Source of the DNA: Anarhynchus alexandrinus
Taxonomy: Eukaryota; Chordata; Aves; Charadriiformes; Charadriidae
Direction of reading: 5' to 3'
Assembly: GCA_008711295.1 (NCBI GenBank)
Contig: VUYV01000046.1
Coordinates: forward strand, 3,258,455 to 3,322,454
DNA length: 64,000 bases
The notes beneath the pieces are model-generated. The model made no database searches. It was given only the letters and a program-made list of their open reading frames with translations, and was not told the origin of the DNA. A program made the translations under genes and the position numbers. Shown one piece after another: positions 49,991 to 61,420 of the stretch (positions are counted from its first letter, which is position 1; each line of letters begins with the position of its first letter).

Positions 49991-50659
49991 TTTAATAATG
50001 CATTGTTTAAATTAACATTTTCCCCCTTTTTTTAAGTAGATAATGTTTTGAGGGTGTGTAAAAAATATATGTTTCAGAGTAAAACTTCCATTTCTTCCTA
50101 ACAAACTGAAGCAACTGAAAATTGAAAGAGAAAATATTTTGCCAGAAAACCAGAATTTTTCCATTTAGAAAGGCTCTAAACCAACTCATGAGACAATCAG
50201 TCCATTAGACTCCAGGTCCTGATGTCAATGGAATGGATTTCCTGTTAGAGTAAAGTACCCATAATATAGAGATGATAAAGTAATAAATGATGACAGCTTA
50301 GATGAAAGTAAGCATCAGAATACCATGGGCAAAATGATTTGTCATGGAGTTGGTCCACAGAGAGGAGGAGGATATATAAGGTATCAGATGTTTAACTTCC
50401 ATAGAGCATAGAGGAAGCATTATTAGATTTAATGATTAAAAACAAAAACAACCACCCACAGATTTTTCTTACTGAGGCAATGTTGAAAAAGAGGGAAGAA
50501 ATATAACTGAAAATATTTCCAACATTACTTGTTCAGTTACTTCATTTGAAAAGAACTTGTATATTAAGCCGATTATAAAGAAAAAGGTCTTTCTGTTGTA
50601 AAAGGAGGGAGAATGGATGTTTGCATGGATGCGTGTGACAGGGAACATAATTCTTCAGA

Positions 50660-51240
50660 GCTGCACCAGGACTTAGTCAGTCTTCTCTTCTCCAAGCTAA
50701 ACAGATGCAGGTTTCTCAGATTTTCCTCATAAGAGAGGTGCTCTGATCATCTTCGTAGCCCTTCGCTGGACTCTCTTCAATAGTTCTCTGTCCTTCTTGA
50801 ACTGGGGAGCACAGAACTGGACACAGTATTCCAGATGTGGCCTCACCAGGGCAGAATAGAGAGGGAGGATGACCTCCCTCGATCTGCTGGCCACACTCTT
50901 TTTAATGCACCCCAGGATGCCATTGGTCTTCTTGGCCACAAGGGCACATTTCTGGTTCACGGTCAACTTGTTGTCCACCAGGACTCCCAGTCCCTCTCTG
51001 AAGATCTGCTTTCCAACAGGTCAGCCCTCAACCTGTACTGGTGCATGGGGTTATTCCTCCCCAGGTGCAGGACCCTACACTTGACCTTGTTACACTTCAT
51101 TAGGTTCCTCACTGCCCAACTCTCCAGCCTGTCCAGGTCTCGCTGAATGGCGGCACAGCCTTCTGGTGTGTCAGCCACCCCTCCCAGTTTTGTGTCATCA
51201 GCAAACTTGCTGCGGGTACACTCTGTCCCCTCATCCAGTT
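50660..51240 (-). mobile_element. CR1 LINE fragment lacking its 3' end
   Basis: The plus strand shows reverse-complement CR1: 'tcttctcttctccaagct', 'ctcataagagaggtgctc', 'tggacacagtattccagatg', 'gatctgctggccacactc', 'ctgtccaggtctcgctg' and 'tcatcagcaaacttgctg'. The minus frames 50727-50978 and 50963-51244 read [10 protein letters not shown] and [10 protein letters not shown], so the ADD catalytic motif region is present. The last 250-300 bp and terminal repeats expected at the left are absent, so the element was cut after insertion. The right boundary coincides with a palindrome (51236-51258). Confidence 0.92.
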
Positions 51241-51258
51241 GCATGATTCATGCAACTG
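51236..51258. repeat. 23-nt near-perfect palindrome at the CR1 boundary
   Basis: CAGTTGCATGA (51236-51246), one T, then TCATGCAACTG (51248-51258). The arms are 11 bp and exact. The left arm lies in the last CR1-like bases and the right arm in flanking DNA. Confidence 0.9.
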
Positions 51259-54179
51259 TTTCACTATGCAATCCTTAAAATTTCTTTTGATTCAAAAGTG
51301 CTTGTGGAAACAAAACCACACAAAAATAGAAAAAGAATGAGCAAAACTCAAGCCATCATGGAGTAGCCATACCCATAGGAAAAAAAACAGTGAGCAGCCA
51401 GTGAACAGTAATCATACTATAAACTAGAAGCAGAACAGCTGGAATGAGAAATCAATAATTTAGCCAGAAAAGACAATGTGCAATAATTAAATTATGAGTA
51501 ATTAATATATGATAGTTTACGTCTTACAAGCTTGCACTTTGAGAAATGCTGTGACTCTGCAAACAAAGCAGCAGCAGGGTTTCCTGGGTCTTCCCTGTGC
51601 CATTGTTTAGCAAACAAAAGACCCCCTGAGAGAGCAGAGCTTTCTGCCTACACAGCTAAGATGCCTATCCAGCCACGTTTTTAAAGCTGACTTGCAAGTG
51701 GAATGACAAAATTCCATCATCCCTACGCAGTACCAATAATACTTATTTAGTACCTTTCAATCCAGAGGAAGTAATGTTCTTTACATAAAATCACGTCAGA
51801 AATTACTCTGATCTTACACCACAGTAAAGCAGGAGTAACATGTTAAAATCTAAACAACCAAGAGCAGAATCAGCTGTTGCATTTCCATATTGACAGATCT
51901 TTGTGAAACAAAAGAATGAAAGTTTTTCTCCTGTACAATGTAAACTATGAACTCTTCAACCAAGAAAGAAAGATGAAGCTAATTTAAAAATTCTATTTTT
52001 TTTCCCAACATCCCAGACTTCAGATGAAGTTAGCAAATTCAAGAACATAGATGAAAATTTTTTGGTGTAACTTCTGTTTTTTACAAATATATGCAGTGAG
52101 GCTCTAAGTATTGTGATCTTTTCCTTAAAAAAAAGATAAGAAAAAGACTCAAGAAGGGTCAAAAACACACCCAAAATCTCAGAGGAGATACCAGAGATGA
52201 GACCAAGGTCATGAGTCCTATCCTCGCCTCCTGGCCAACGGGTTTATCAAGACTGGATTCAGCAGAAGACACAGGGTGTAATTCCCCGTACTTCCAGCCA
52301 TGCAAAATGGAAAGCGAATGTAGCTGCCTCCCTTGCATCTGTCTCTGTCTTGAGTTGCGACTCCATCTCATCTTTCTTTCAAACCAGCGAGGCAGATATT
52401 TGTACAGATTTTTTGAATCTACAAATACTGTCTGGAAGCCTCAATACTGGGAGTGGAACATTATGCAAACAGAAGTTAGAAAGATCATTATGAAGTTTAG
52501 GCTTGTCTGACATGTTGGAGTGAAGGTTGAAAAGATCTGATAGTCACCTGCACATGCACCAGGGGACTATATACATGAGGAAAGAGAAAAGCTGTTTCAG
52601 CAAAAAGGTAAAGCTGTAGCAAGAACAAATATAGATGGGCTGTGAATAAGAGTAAGCTTTGGGGTTTTTTTGTAACCAGCAGGATAGCAAAGGTCTGGAT
52701 CAGCCTTTCAGTATGTGAAAACAAAATGCACTTTACGATGGAGCTCAGAAACTTCAGGAGGAGTGTAGTATACTGTCCCCATAACAGTTTTGATGTTATT
52801 GTATGGAAATCCCTGTATCCCTAAATTATCATATTAGTGTGGTATTACAACCATAGTAATTGATCTGTTTTGAGACTGTTAGTAAAACAGACACCGGTCA
52901 ACATTATCTATCAACTAATAATATCAGACAAAGGAGTGAATGTATTGTAGATGGTTTACAATAGTCTAGCTAATATCAGGACATATAGTGTCAGGTAAGC
53001 AAATTTTGCTAAATAACCCATCACATTATTATTATGGTAGTGGCTGTACGTACTCAGATGCAATCAAGTAACAATCTTGATAAGATGCTGTAAGGGAGGA
53101 CCAGATCCACACCAAAAGATGCTGTCCATGTATAAGAGCATATTCTAAAGAAGCTCAGCTCCCATCTACAGTCTTGCTTACAGGCCCTGAGTTTCCGGTA
53201 CTCAGCATCCTAAGGACTTTCAGAAACTGTCTTTTAATGTTCCTTTTGGAGCAGTCAGGGACATTGCTGGAAACCTATCTCTGCCTGCAAGGAATTGGTA
53301 GTGTATAAATTGTGTCTAATGTCCTAGAGGCAAAGGGGAAAGAGAAAGGGATAAATGCTTGACTCAAGGACACAGTGAAAATCAGTAGCAGCAAAAAAAA
53401 TTCTTTCTCCTAACTCTTGTTCGAGTGTGTTGACAACCTGACTGTACTGCTCCTCCGTCACTCTCTTTCTTCCAAAATAGTGCATGTGATGTACTGATTG
53501 ATCAAGAGTATTAATTATGCTGGGTCTTCACTGAGCCAATGCTTGAGTTTCGTAACTGAAATCCTATTCCGACAAAGGAGGCCACTTTTGCTTTGGCTCA
53601 CCATTATGATTGATTCTAAAAGAAAAAAAACAAAACAAACCCCCAAAACCAAAACCAACTTTTTTCCTCATTCTTTTCTGGAGCCACAAGGCTACTCAGA
53701 GTGAGGGAGGGATGTTGTCTTTTATTCTCCTAACAAATCTTATAGCACTGGCAGATTAACTGAGCACAAGCTCTTTCACAAAACGATGCCACATGGAAAC
53801 GTATGCATATGTTCTGAAAAGCACCATGTCATTTACACAGTTCAAGTGGGTGCAGGTGAGAATTAAACAAACATCAGCTCTAAGCAGCTTCTCAGCTTTT
53901 CATACAGTTAGCAGATTGTCCTGCGGTGTACAGAAAAGGCTATTGTTGCTTTTTAATCTCCTTTCAGTGTAGGGAGCTACTGTTCTCTCTACTGCGCTGA
54001 TAACACATACATTGCTTATCCTCCAAAGCAGCCTTCACCTGACCACCGACTGCACTCTCCTCTTGCCAGGCTCCTGATAATCTCTTCCCACTTCTTTTTC
54101 AGTCTGTGTTGTGTTTAGCTTGAGGGATTTCTGCGGCCCCATACAGAAGTAGAATTAAAAAGGTCCTTTTTCCTTTTTC

Positions 54180-54420
54180 TCCCCCCCGCGGCCCCCTCCT
54201 CTGCTTTCCTGTCTGTCTGTGAGATGAAAATCCATTGGGGGGAAAAGGGAAGGAAAATGCGGTGATGGTGCTAGCGTGCCAGGTAAAACTCCAATTCCAA
54301 ATCGCGTTGTGAGGTTTCACATGTGCTGTGAAATAATTACAGGTCACAAAGAGGGGGCCAGATTCTCAGTAGTGTAACATGGCGATTTCTCAAAATCCGC
54401 CCCACGGCTCCTTGCCTGAG
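54180..54420. other. GC-rich, CpG-bearing patch
   Basis: A C-run with CCGCGG (54186-54191) is followed by several surviving CpGs ('aatgcggtg', 'ctagcgtgcc', 'aatcgcgttg', 'catggcgattt', 'aaatccgcccc', 'ccacggctcc') in DNA that is otherwise CpG-poor. The part at 54355-54395 may be an old amniote repeat ('ggccagattctcag', then 'tgtaacatggcg'). It is short for a CpG island. Promoter or enhancer activity is a guess. Confidence 0.3.
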
Positions 54421-54484
54421 CAGCTGAAGTCATTTGGCAACAGCTAATATTTAACTTCCTGAAAATAAAGCAAGTCTCCTTTTA

Positions 54485-54528
54485 CGCTCTCTCTTTTTTT
54501 CTTTTTTTTTTTCCTTTTTTTTTTCCCC
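54485..54528. repeat. Pyrimidine-rich low-complexity run
   Basis: T runs broken by single C, ending in CCCCCT. Confidence 0.75.
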
Positions 54529-54999
54529 CTGGAGTTAGATCATAGTAAGGTGTAGATACAAACACTGTCTGGTGACCACAGAAGTCAATGAGATATCCTC
54601 ACCTTAAATGTTGTGTAGCCATTTCATCCTCCAAGCAAATGATGTGCAAAGATGTATACAGAAGGCATTAAAAAAAAATCAATGAGAAATTAAATATGGC
54701 AAGATTATTTATGAAGAACAAAGAGAGTAAAAAGGTGATACATAAAGTAGCGGGAAAGCAAGCCAAACAACACTTCCGTTTTTTTCCTTTACTATGTAAG
54801 AAGAAACTGGAAAAAATAATCTAAGTATAAATTGAATAAAAAAAAAAAATTGGAACTTGTTTTTTCCCATGTGATTAAAGAGAAGGAAGTAATTGGAGTG
54901 TGAAAAAGTTATAAAGTTTTTACTTACAGGAACTAAATCACAGGTAAAATCTTTCCAGGCACATTTGATTTACTGGTATTGATGAAACTCGCGTGGGTT

Positions 55000-55033
55000 C
55001 CTTAATATTGAGTATTCCTTAATATTAAGTATT
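55000..55033. repeat. 17-bp tandem pair
   Basis: CCTTAATATTGAGTATT (55000-55016) and CCTTAATATTAAGTATT (55017-55033) differ at one base. It is a small local duplication. Confidence 0.85.
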
Positions 55034-57310
55034 GCATCTATTCCTTGTGATGAACACTCAGTGAAAGTCATCAAGAACTCTGCTGAATAAAACAATCTCT
55101 TCGGAAACTCTGACGCTGCACAGAAGGGACCTCATTTCAGATTCTCAAGACTTACTCCCTGCTCCCCCGTCAAAGATTTTATCTGGCAGTCAGGATCATG
55201 GAGGCACAGGCAGGAGCTTCTCTCCCTCTTCAGCACGGCAGGGCAGAGAACGAGGAGTCTAAGGACAAGTCTAAGGAAAAAATGAAGGATTGATCCTAGG
55301 AATGGTTTAGGTCCCTCCCTAAGATGAAAAGCGAAGATGAAGAGGGACCTCAGTGGGGTGGTTGTCAGTATTCTCACAGGTCTGTTTTCTCTGCTTTCCA
55401 CCCCTGCAATTACTGCAAGCATGTGCTGAGGTGCTAACTCGGAGTGAAAGAGAAGGGTCGTGGCTCATTACCCAAGCAGTGGTGTGGGTTGTACAAAGTC
55501 TTCTGTAGGAGATGATTCATCCTGACACCTATGTTAGCACGATGATATGTTTTTCCAGAGATGTCCCAAGCACTTTACCAAGTGCCAATCTTGTTGCTTG
55601 GGAAGACTTCAAATAAACTAAGTCAGACAAAAGTCAGTCTGGTTTCTAGAGAAATATGACAAGGTCTGGGCAGTGATATTCTGTCACCGTGATGTGGATA
55701 GGGCGTGACTGGAGCAAGTTTGCCTGTGTCTTGGAAGGCAGGTGGGAGGGAGTAGGAAACTCTGTTGTCTCTGTCCCTTACGGGTCAGACTGAGCCATCT
55801 TTGGACAAACCACCCTTCTCCAGACTGCATCTTTGACACATGCTAATTTCTCTGTGGGTTACCTCAGGGTCTTGTGCTTGCAAAGTGCCAGTAGACACTA
55901 TCAGGCTGGGGAATTGGAAGGAGCAGGCTGGGGGTGAAATAGACAGGACACATTAGTGAGGTCCTTACACCCTGTATGTAAATAGAAAGAAAGCCTCTGC
56001 TTTTCTTGTATCTGTATGTAGTAGTTAGCATCTGCTTCAAAATGATGTGGCTTGCTACTCTTTGGAAGGAGAGAAGTGTGGACCTCAGCTGGAACCAGCA
56101 GCGGCCATGTGCTCTGACTTCCAGGGCTCACAAAGGCTGCAGGCTGTGCACAACCACAGTGTTGATTTCCAGGGAATTATCTCACTGCTGTTCCTCATGA
56201 GACAGCTTGGCTGGTCTCCAGGCACACTTACATCATTCAACAACTCAGGTCTAATTCCTTGGTGGGCAATGTCAGAGCTGGTGCCACCTAAAAGTGAAAC
56301 CTGGTCTTTCAAAGCCAAAGCAACGTGGGTGTGAGAGGTGTTCTGTTGTGTCTGTGAATGTGAGCAAGATTCTCCATGTTCACACATCTTACAAAAACTA
56401 GAGTTGTGCCTAGGATTGCTGTAGCTTTGAGGTGACATGACTATCCCAGTAAATGACCAGATGGGATGATCTGCCCACACCTGAGTTTTCAAACACCAAG
56501 GCAGCAGGATGAATTAGAAGAATTTGGTTGTATTCGGATATGTAGCTAACTTGACTAGTTAGTTCTAGGTTATCTGAGAAGTTGTCCATCTTCCTTCAGG
56601 AATGAACTGAAGAGCATGGTCAGGGCTGGGCTTGACTTGCCCTTTGGTATACTAGTTAGGATGTTTTTTTTCTCTCTGACCATGTTCCAAATGTTGCAAC
56701 AGTGTGGATAGCCAAAGGGTACTACTGCAAATACTGCCTGTACAGAACAGTGGCAGTCTATCCTCAAGTCCAAAATTTGCTGCAATTCACCACTTTTTGT
56801 TCGTCCGTTTGTTTGTTTTCAGTCACTAGGCACCATTAACCCCTTGCAATGAATACAAACAATTTTTATCCTATGAAGTTTGACTGTAATGTCTCTCTTT
56901 ATTATCCATTTTGATTAATGACTTTTACAGAGTAGGAACATTTGGGGAAAATATTCTCTTGCCTTTTCCTCAGTTAATGTTTGTTGCTTGTTACAAAACA
57001 CACATCAGATATATCTGTCAACCACTCTTTACCTGAAGTAAAGCCGTCACAGGTACTGCCCTAAATAATGCATTTGGCAGCATCCAGTTGTGCAACTCCA
57101 TGTTGATATGACAATTTACAGAGTGCTAAGGTAACTGAATAAAAAGCATCAGAATGATGCATTTAAACATAGGCAATTTTAGCCAAAATACCTATATTGC
57201 ATTTCCTAACAAGGCGGTACTTTTGATTAAAATATACCCCCCAGTTTTGGGCTCAAGTACTTTAAAACCAGGGTAATAAAACAGGGGCATGGACTATGTA
57301 AATATGTAGG

Positions 57311-57604
57311 TGTCCTGGTTCTGGCAGGGATGGGGTTAATTTTCCCAAGGAGCCGGCAGGGGAGGCAGGTATTCCATACCAGGTGACCATGCCCGGGCTA
57401 TAAAAAGAGCTAGCCTGGGAGGGGGGAGCAGTCGCCACCCAGGGGTGGGCTTCGGCAGTGTGGGACCAGTCAGTGTGCGGCAGTACTGTAACTGCGTCTT
57501 TATGTCTCTTTATTGGTGTTACTGTTTTTTCTCTTCCCATTTGCTGTTATGTTAAACTGCACCATCTCAACCCACGAGTTTTGCCTTTTTCTGCTGATTT
57601 CTGC
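57311..57604 (+). mobile_element. Shortened LTR of an avian endogenous retrovirus
   Basis: It starts with TGTCCTGGTTCTGGC and 'gggttaattttc', the 5' end of a common bird ERVL-type LTR. It then jumps to the promoter part 'aggtattccatacca...gctataaaaag', and ends in 'gttaaactgcaccatctcaacccacgagtttt' (by words). A TATA box lies at 57399-57406. The U3 middle is mostly deleted and the usual 3' end (ending ACCACGACA in related copies) is missing. No viral genes are adjacent. It is a non-coding remnant. Confidence 0.8.
57399..57406 (+). promoter_or_regulatory. LTR TATA box
   Basis: TATAAAAA within GGGCTATAAAAAGAGC, placed as in related LTRs where transcription starts some 25-30 bp downstream. Current activity is unknown. 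Confidence 0.5.
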
Positions 57605-57605
57605 T

Positions 57606-57650
57606 TTCCCTTCCCTTCCCTTCCCTTCCCTTCCCTTCCCTTCCCTTCCC
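57606..57650. repeat. (TTCCC)9 microsatellite
   Basis: Nine uninterrupted TTCCC units. This is the purest microsatellite in the window and may be polymorphic. It sits where the LTR's pyrimidine-rich 3' part would be. Confidence 0.97.
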
Positions 57651-59474
57651 TCTTCTTCCATTCTTTGCTATGAACAATTCTGTGACATTCCTAAGAATGT
57701 CCATTTCTATGTAACAACAGTTAATCCATAAAATTTTACCAAGTTCCTCAAGATCTTTATTTCAGAACACTGGCCTTTATGGAGTGGTATCTTCGAGACT
57801 CAACAGTGTCAGAATATTAAATAACTATCTCTTCATACATCCTTTCTACCAGAAAAATGTTAAAGAGCCTGTGCATGTACACTATTCTGGTGTATTCTGG
57901 AGATACCTACTGCTTGTGCCAAGATGCATTGGAACACCCATTTAGTTTTAATTTTGTGATTATATCAGAGAGATGGAAAAAAGTCTTATTTACTTTAAGC
58001 ACTTTTGTTGATGACATATAGGTTGCTATAAAAGCTGGAAAGTCAGATCAATTTTATGAGCAGTTAAATTGCATCTATCCAAAGGTAATTAATTTTATGG
58101 TAGAGGCTGAGCAAGGTGATGCTATAATATTCTTATATCTCTGATGATAGGAGGAAAAGATAGCTCACTGGCTATTAAATGTTTCCAGATGTTCACATTC
58201 TGTGTCATTATTTATATTTCAGGTCTGTTCATTGTTTTGTTATTAAAGAAGTTCATCTCTTCTGGGTAGTTAAATGTGCAATTTATGAATGCTTTAATGA
58301 ATATTATGTATACTAAGATCTTTGTGAAAATTAGCTATTCATTTAATAGACAGTGGCTATATTCTGCTCATTTGCAATGTGACCAACAGTTAGATGTGTA
58401 TCAGTGAAAATAATAGTTCCCTCAGATTTCTAGTGAAGATAAGGGAGGAAGAGGAATATGATAAGCCATTGCTGGTTTTCTTAAAGGCTGAATATGGAAA
58501 AGTTGAGAATGTAGTTAATTACTTTCACAAAACATCACTGAAATATTCTGAAAGAGCTGTAATTAGATTATATTCTCAGAGAAGTAGAAGCCACCACAGT
58601 TCAGAAAATAGATTACGAGAGAAAAATCTGTCTGAACAAGACCAGGAAAATGAGATCTTGGAGTGGTTTTTTTGCAGCCTTACTTCTAGTTTTAGGACTT
58701 ACATATAAGAAAATCTCAAAAACTTGCAGTAGGTAATTATGAAAAAATATGTCCTTTCAAGTAGATTTATCACTCTTTCTTTCTTTTCCAAAAACTAAGC
58801 TATTGTAGATGGTATCAGGATAGTCTGAGCAGCCATTGAAATTCCACATTCCTTTGAGAATGTTGTTAAATTGTGTACCTTAAACAAATTTTCTGTGGAA
58901 AAAAAATCCCAAATGTGAAAAAATGTATTTCTTTTTGCTAGTTCTGACAAAATCTGTAAAGGTGCCTTGTAGGCTCATGTAATGTTTTTTATTCTTTGTA
59001 ACATGGGTCAGGAAAAACAAACGTTCCTAATCCAAATTCATTATACTTGATCATTTTAACGTATTGACTCTTATTTCTTTCCTTGACACTCTCATAAGGT
59101 TTTTCTTGTTTTTCACTGAGAGGGCTTTCTATGTCCTTTCTTAATCCTGTTGATTTTTTTTAAATTCCTTCTTGTTTTGAATTGTCCTTCTGGAGAAATA
59201 TTCCACCAATGCCACATAGTATATTACATGAGATCATACAGGATTAGGCACTATGCAGAATGCAGACAGGCACTGTAATATGATCTGAAATAGCTCAATC
59301 TCATTCTTTGTGCATTCTAATATTATGCTTGCATTTTTACTACAGCTGAACATTAAGCAGAGGTCTTCAGAGATGCCTTTGTCCCTTTCTTAATCTACTG
59401 CTGTAAGTCTTGAATGCTGCAAGGTTTGACAAGTTATTTCAGTGTTCCTTGTGCTTTATTATTTGCTCTTTTTT

Positions 59475-59660
59475 TGGCACACAATTTGATTTTCCATTAA
59501 ATAACCCATTTAAGCAAGATGAAGCCCCTCGGAAGCTCATCAGCAAGCTTTTTGTCCTTGACTAAGGCTGTAAGAATAATTAATATTTTGGTCTGGCTGC
59601 CAAACAAAAGCTGATTAGCATTTAAACAAGTATATAAATGTTTCATTGTTTCTTCCCAAA
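59475..59660. promoter_or_regulatory. Candidate conserved noncoding block
   Basis: Non-repetitive, with clustered homeodomain-type cores: CATTAAAT, AATAATTAATATT (59575-59587) and GCTGATTAGC, plus TTTGGTCTGGCTGCCAAA, which is a near-palindromic NF1-like TTGG...GCCAA pair (59588-59605). The texture resembles developmental enhancers. It was not tested. Confidence 0.35.
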
Positions 59661-60900
59661 ATGAAAACCAAGGATGAGCAGGCTACTCTACTTGACAAGA
59701 CACTCACTGAACCTCAAATGCAACGCTCTGGTGCTCACAAAGTTTGAGGAGTCAAAGCAATAAAAATGTCAGCTTCTCAAAACTGCTGGGAGAGGTAACA
59801 GCCTCATCGCTCTCCAATAGCCGAGTAGATTGTCTGCCCTACAAAGATGTGGAGAAGTGGCCTTTGTGCCTGCAGACTGAAATGGCTCTATCCATTTGGT
59901 TACAAGGCAGGCCAAGACAACCTTGCGCACAGATTTTAATTCTCCTGTGGCTGCTCTTCTACTTGTCTTTTTAAGCTCCTAGGATAAGAATTTAAATCTA
60001 TTGCAGTCTTGTAGCTGAAATGCAGACATCAGAGTGTGCTTCCTGACACAAGATGGGGTGGTGTCAATGGAGGTGTTACCCTTCAGCTTCCCACAATACA
60101 CTTACTTGATAAGATACACTTTAAATCTGATGGTTACAGTATTCACATTATTGCACTTTCTGTAAGGTAAATAGAATAATTCATCTCCTTATGGCATGGT
60201 CTAACTACTGGTTTATTGGAAAGAACAAGTTGCCAACTGTTTGACAGTTTAGTTCTTCAGACATTTTTTCCAGACTGATATAGTCTACGTTTGATACAGC
60301 AAATCTGAAACAAATCAGAAAGAGTTTTGGCAAAATAACTGTTCTTGTCAAGTATTCCCCTGTACTTTTTTTTTCTTCTTCTACCTTCCTACCACCTTCA
60401 CCCTTTTCTACCTCATCACTCATCACCTGTGATGATAATTACTAAACAGATTAAACTGTGCAAAATCCAGGGAAGTTCATTGTTAACTCTTTGCCATTTT
60501 GAAAAATTACTACTTAATTCTATTTTTCCCACTCTTTTATCCAGTTCTTTGCTTTACCATGGTGTCACACCTTATCTGTTTTAAAACATCGTGTAACAAA
60601 GCTTCTAAAAAGTATTCCGTAAATCTGTATTATTTCTCATTACTTATTAATTAAGAAGAAGTAATCTTATGCCACATGAAATGAAGTGCATAAAAGACAA
60701 TACCTTTGCTCAACTCAAGTCTAATTTAAGGTCTGTTTCAAGAAAATGCACCAAAGTTAGTGGTTACTGGGCCTTATGTTTGCTATATACTGATGGAGAA
60801 AGGGTTATGTATTTTCATGCATGGATTTCCATGGGCCATCTGATTCTCCACATGAAGATTATGCCATACTAAGAAATGCAAGTAAATGTTTAAAAAGTTT

Positions 60901-60945
60901 TAGTCATTTTAGTCATTCATTCATTCATTTAGTCATTAGTCATTT
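60901..60945. repeat. (ATTC)n run with AGTCATT units
   Basis: Several CATT/ATTC units are framed by AGTCATT words at 60902, 60911, 60931 and 60938. They are similar in kind to the cluster at 11121-11173. Confidence 0.7.
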
Positions 60946-61299
60946 CCTTGTTTGTTTTGAAGGCAAATGGTGGTAGTTTACTCAGAGAGGTGTGTGTTTG
61001 CTGCATACACAATGGTTTACATGCAGTTCACTTCTGCCAATGACTGTAATGAGGTCAGAAGGGTTATTTGCAGACAGGAAAGAGCCGTTACGGGACCAGG
61101 ACCAAAGCGGGTGAGGGTGGTTCTGATTCTCTCAAGACAGATGTCCTGGGAAAACTCAGAGTGCTTCTAAAATACCATATTTTCAGAGTGTGTCAAATAT
61201 ACACTGAAAAGCCTGAGATATTCATAAGGTGCTAGCTGTCACTTTCTATTTAGAAGAGCAGTTTGAGGGCTCTATGAAGTGCTTTTCTCTTGTAATGCA

Positions 61300-61420
61300 G
61301 TGGTTAGAGCACTGACCCAGGGTAGGAGACATCGACCTTCCACTTTCTCCTTCGTTAAATGGGACTAGTTCCCACCTCCCTCAGCTCCCAGGAATACCCA
61401 GTGGTGGTGCCTGAGGGAGG
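61300..61420 (+). repeat. tRNA-derived SINE remnant (tentative)
   Basis: 'gtggttagagcactgaccc' (61300-61318) looks like a pol III A box as found in tRNA-derived SINEs. 'gtaggagacatcgaccttcc' sits where 'gtgggagacctgggttcaattcc' with a B box would be. The B box is broken, so it is not a tRNA gene. The downstream part is not assigned to a family. Confidence 0.45.

Larger units (their letters stand above)
45294..50659. other. Mostly unique DNA
   Basis: No gene is seen. It contains poly(T) (46338-46353), a short (AGCT)n run (46924-46940), poly(A) (47680-47697), a (TTTA)n run (49126-49151) and an ancient remnant (49951-49990). Frames of up to 139 codons (48094-48513, minus) lack motifs. Confidence 0.6.
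51259..57310. other. Mostly unique DNA
   Basis: No gene is seen. It contains an A/C-rich run (53620-53660), a CpG-bearing GC-rich patch (54180-54420), pyrimidine runs (54485-54528), a 17-bp tandem pair (55000-55033) and unassigned moderately GC-rich DNA at 55100-56500. The opposed frames at 56006-56492 are mutual shadows with no recognisable domain. Confidence 0.6.

Noticed and set aside
56006..56492. Overlapping frames of up to 135 codons on both strands
   Set aside because: Same reason: opposed shadows in moderately GC-rich DNA, with no domain recognised.
61300..61375. Possible tRNA gene
   Set aside because: The A-box-like word is present but the B box is broken and no cloverleaf can be drawn, so only a SINE relic is claimed.
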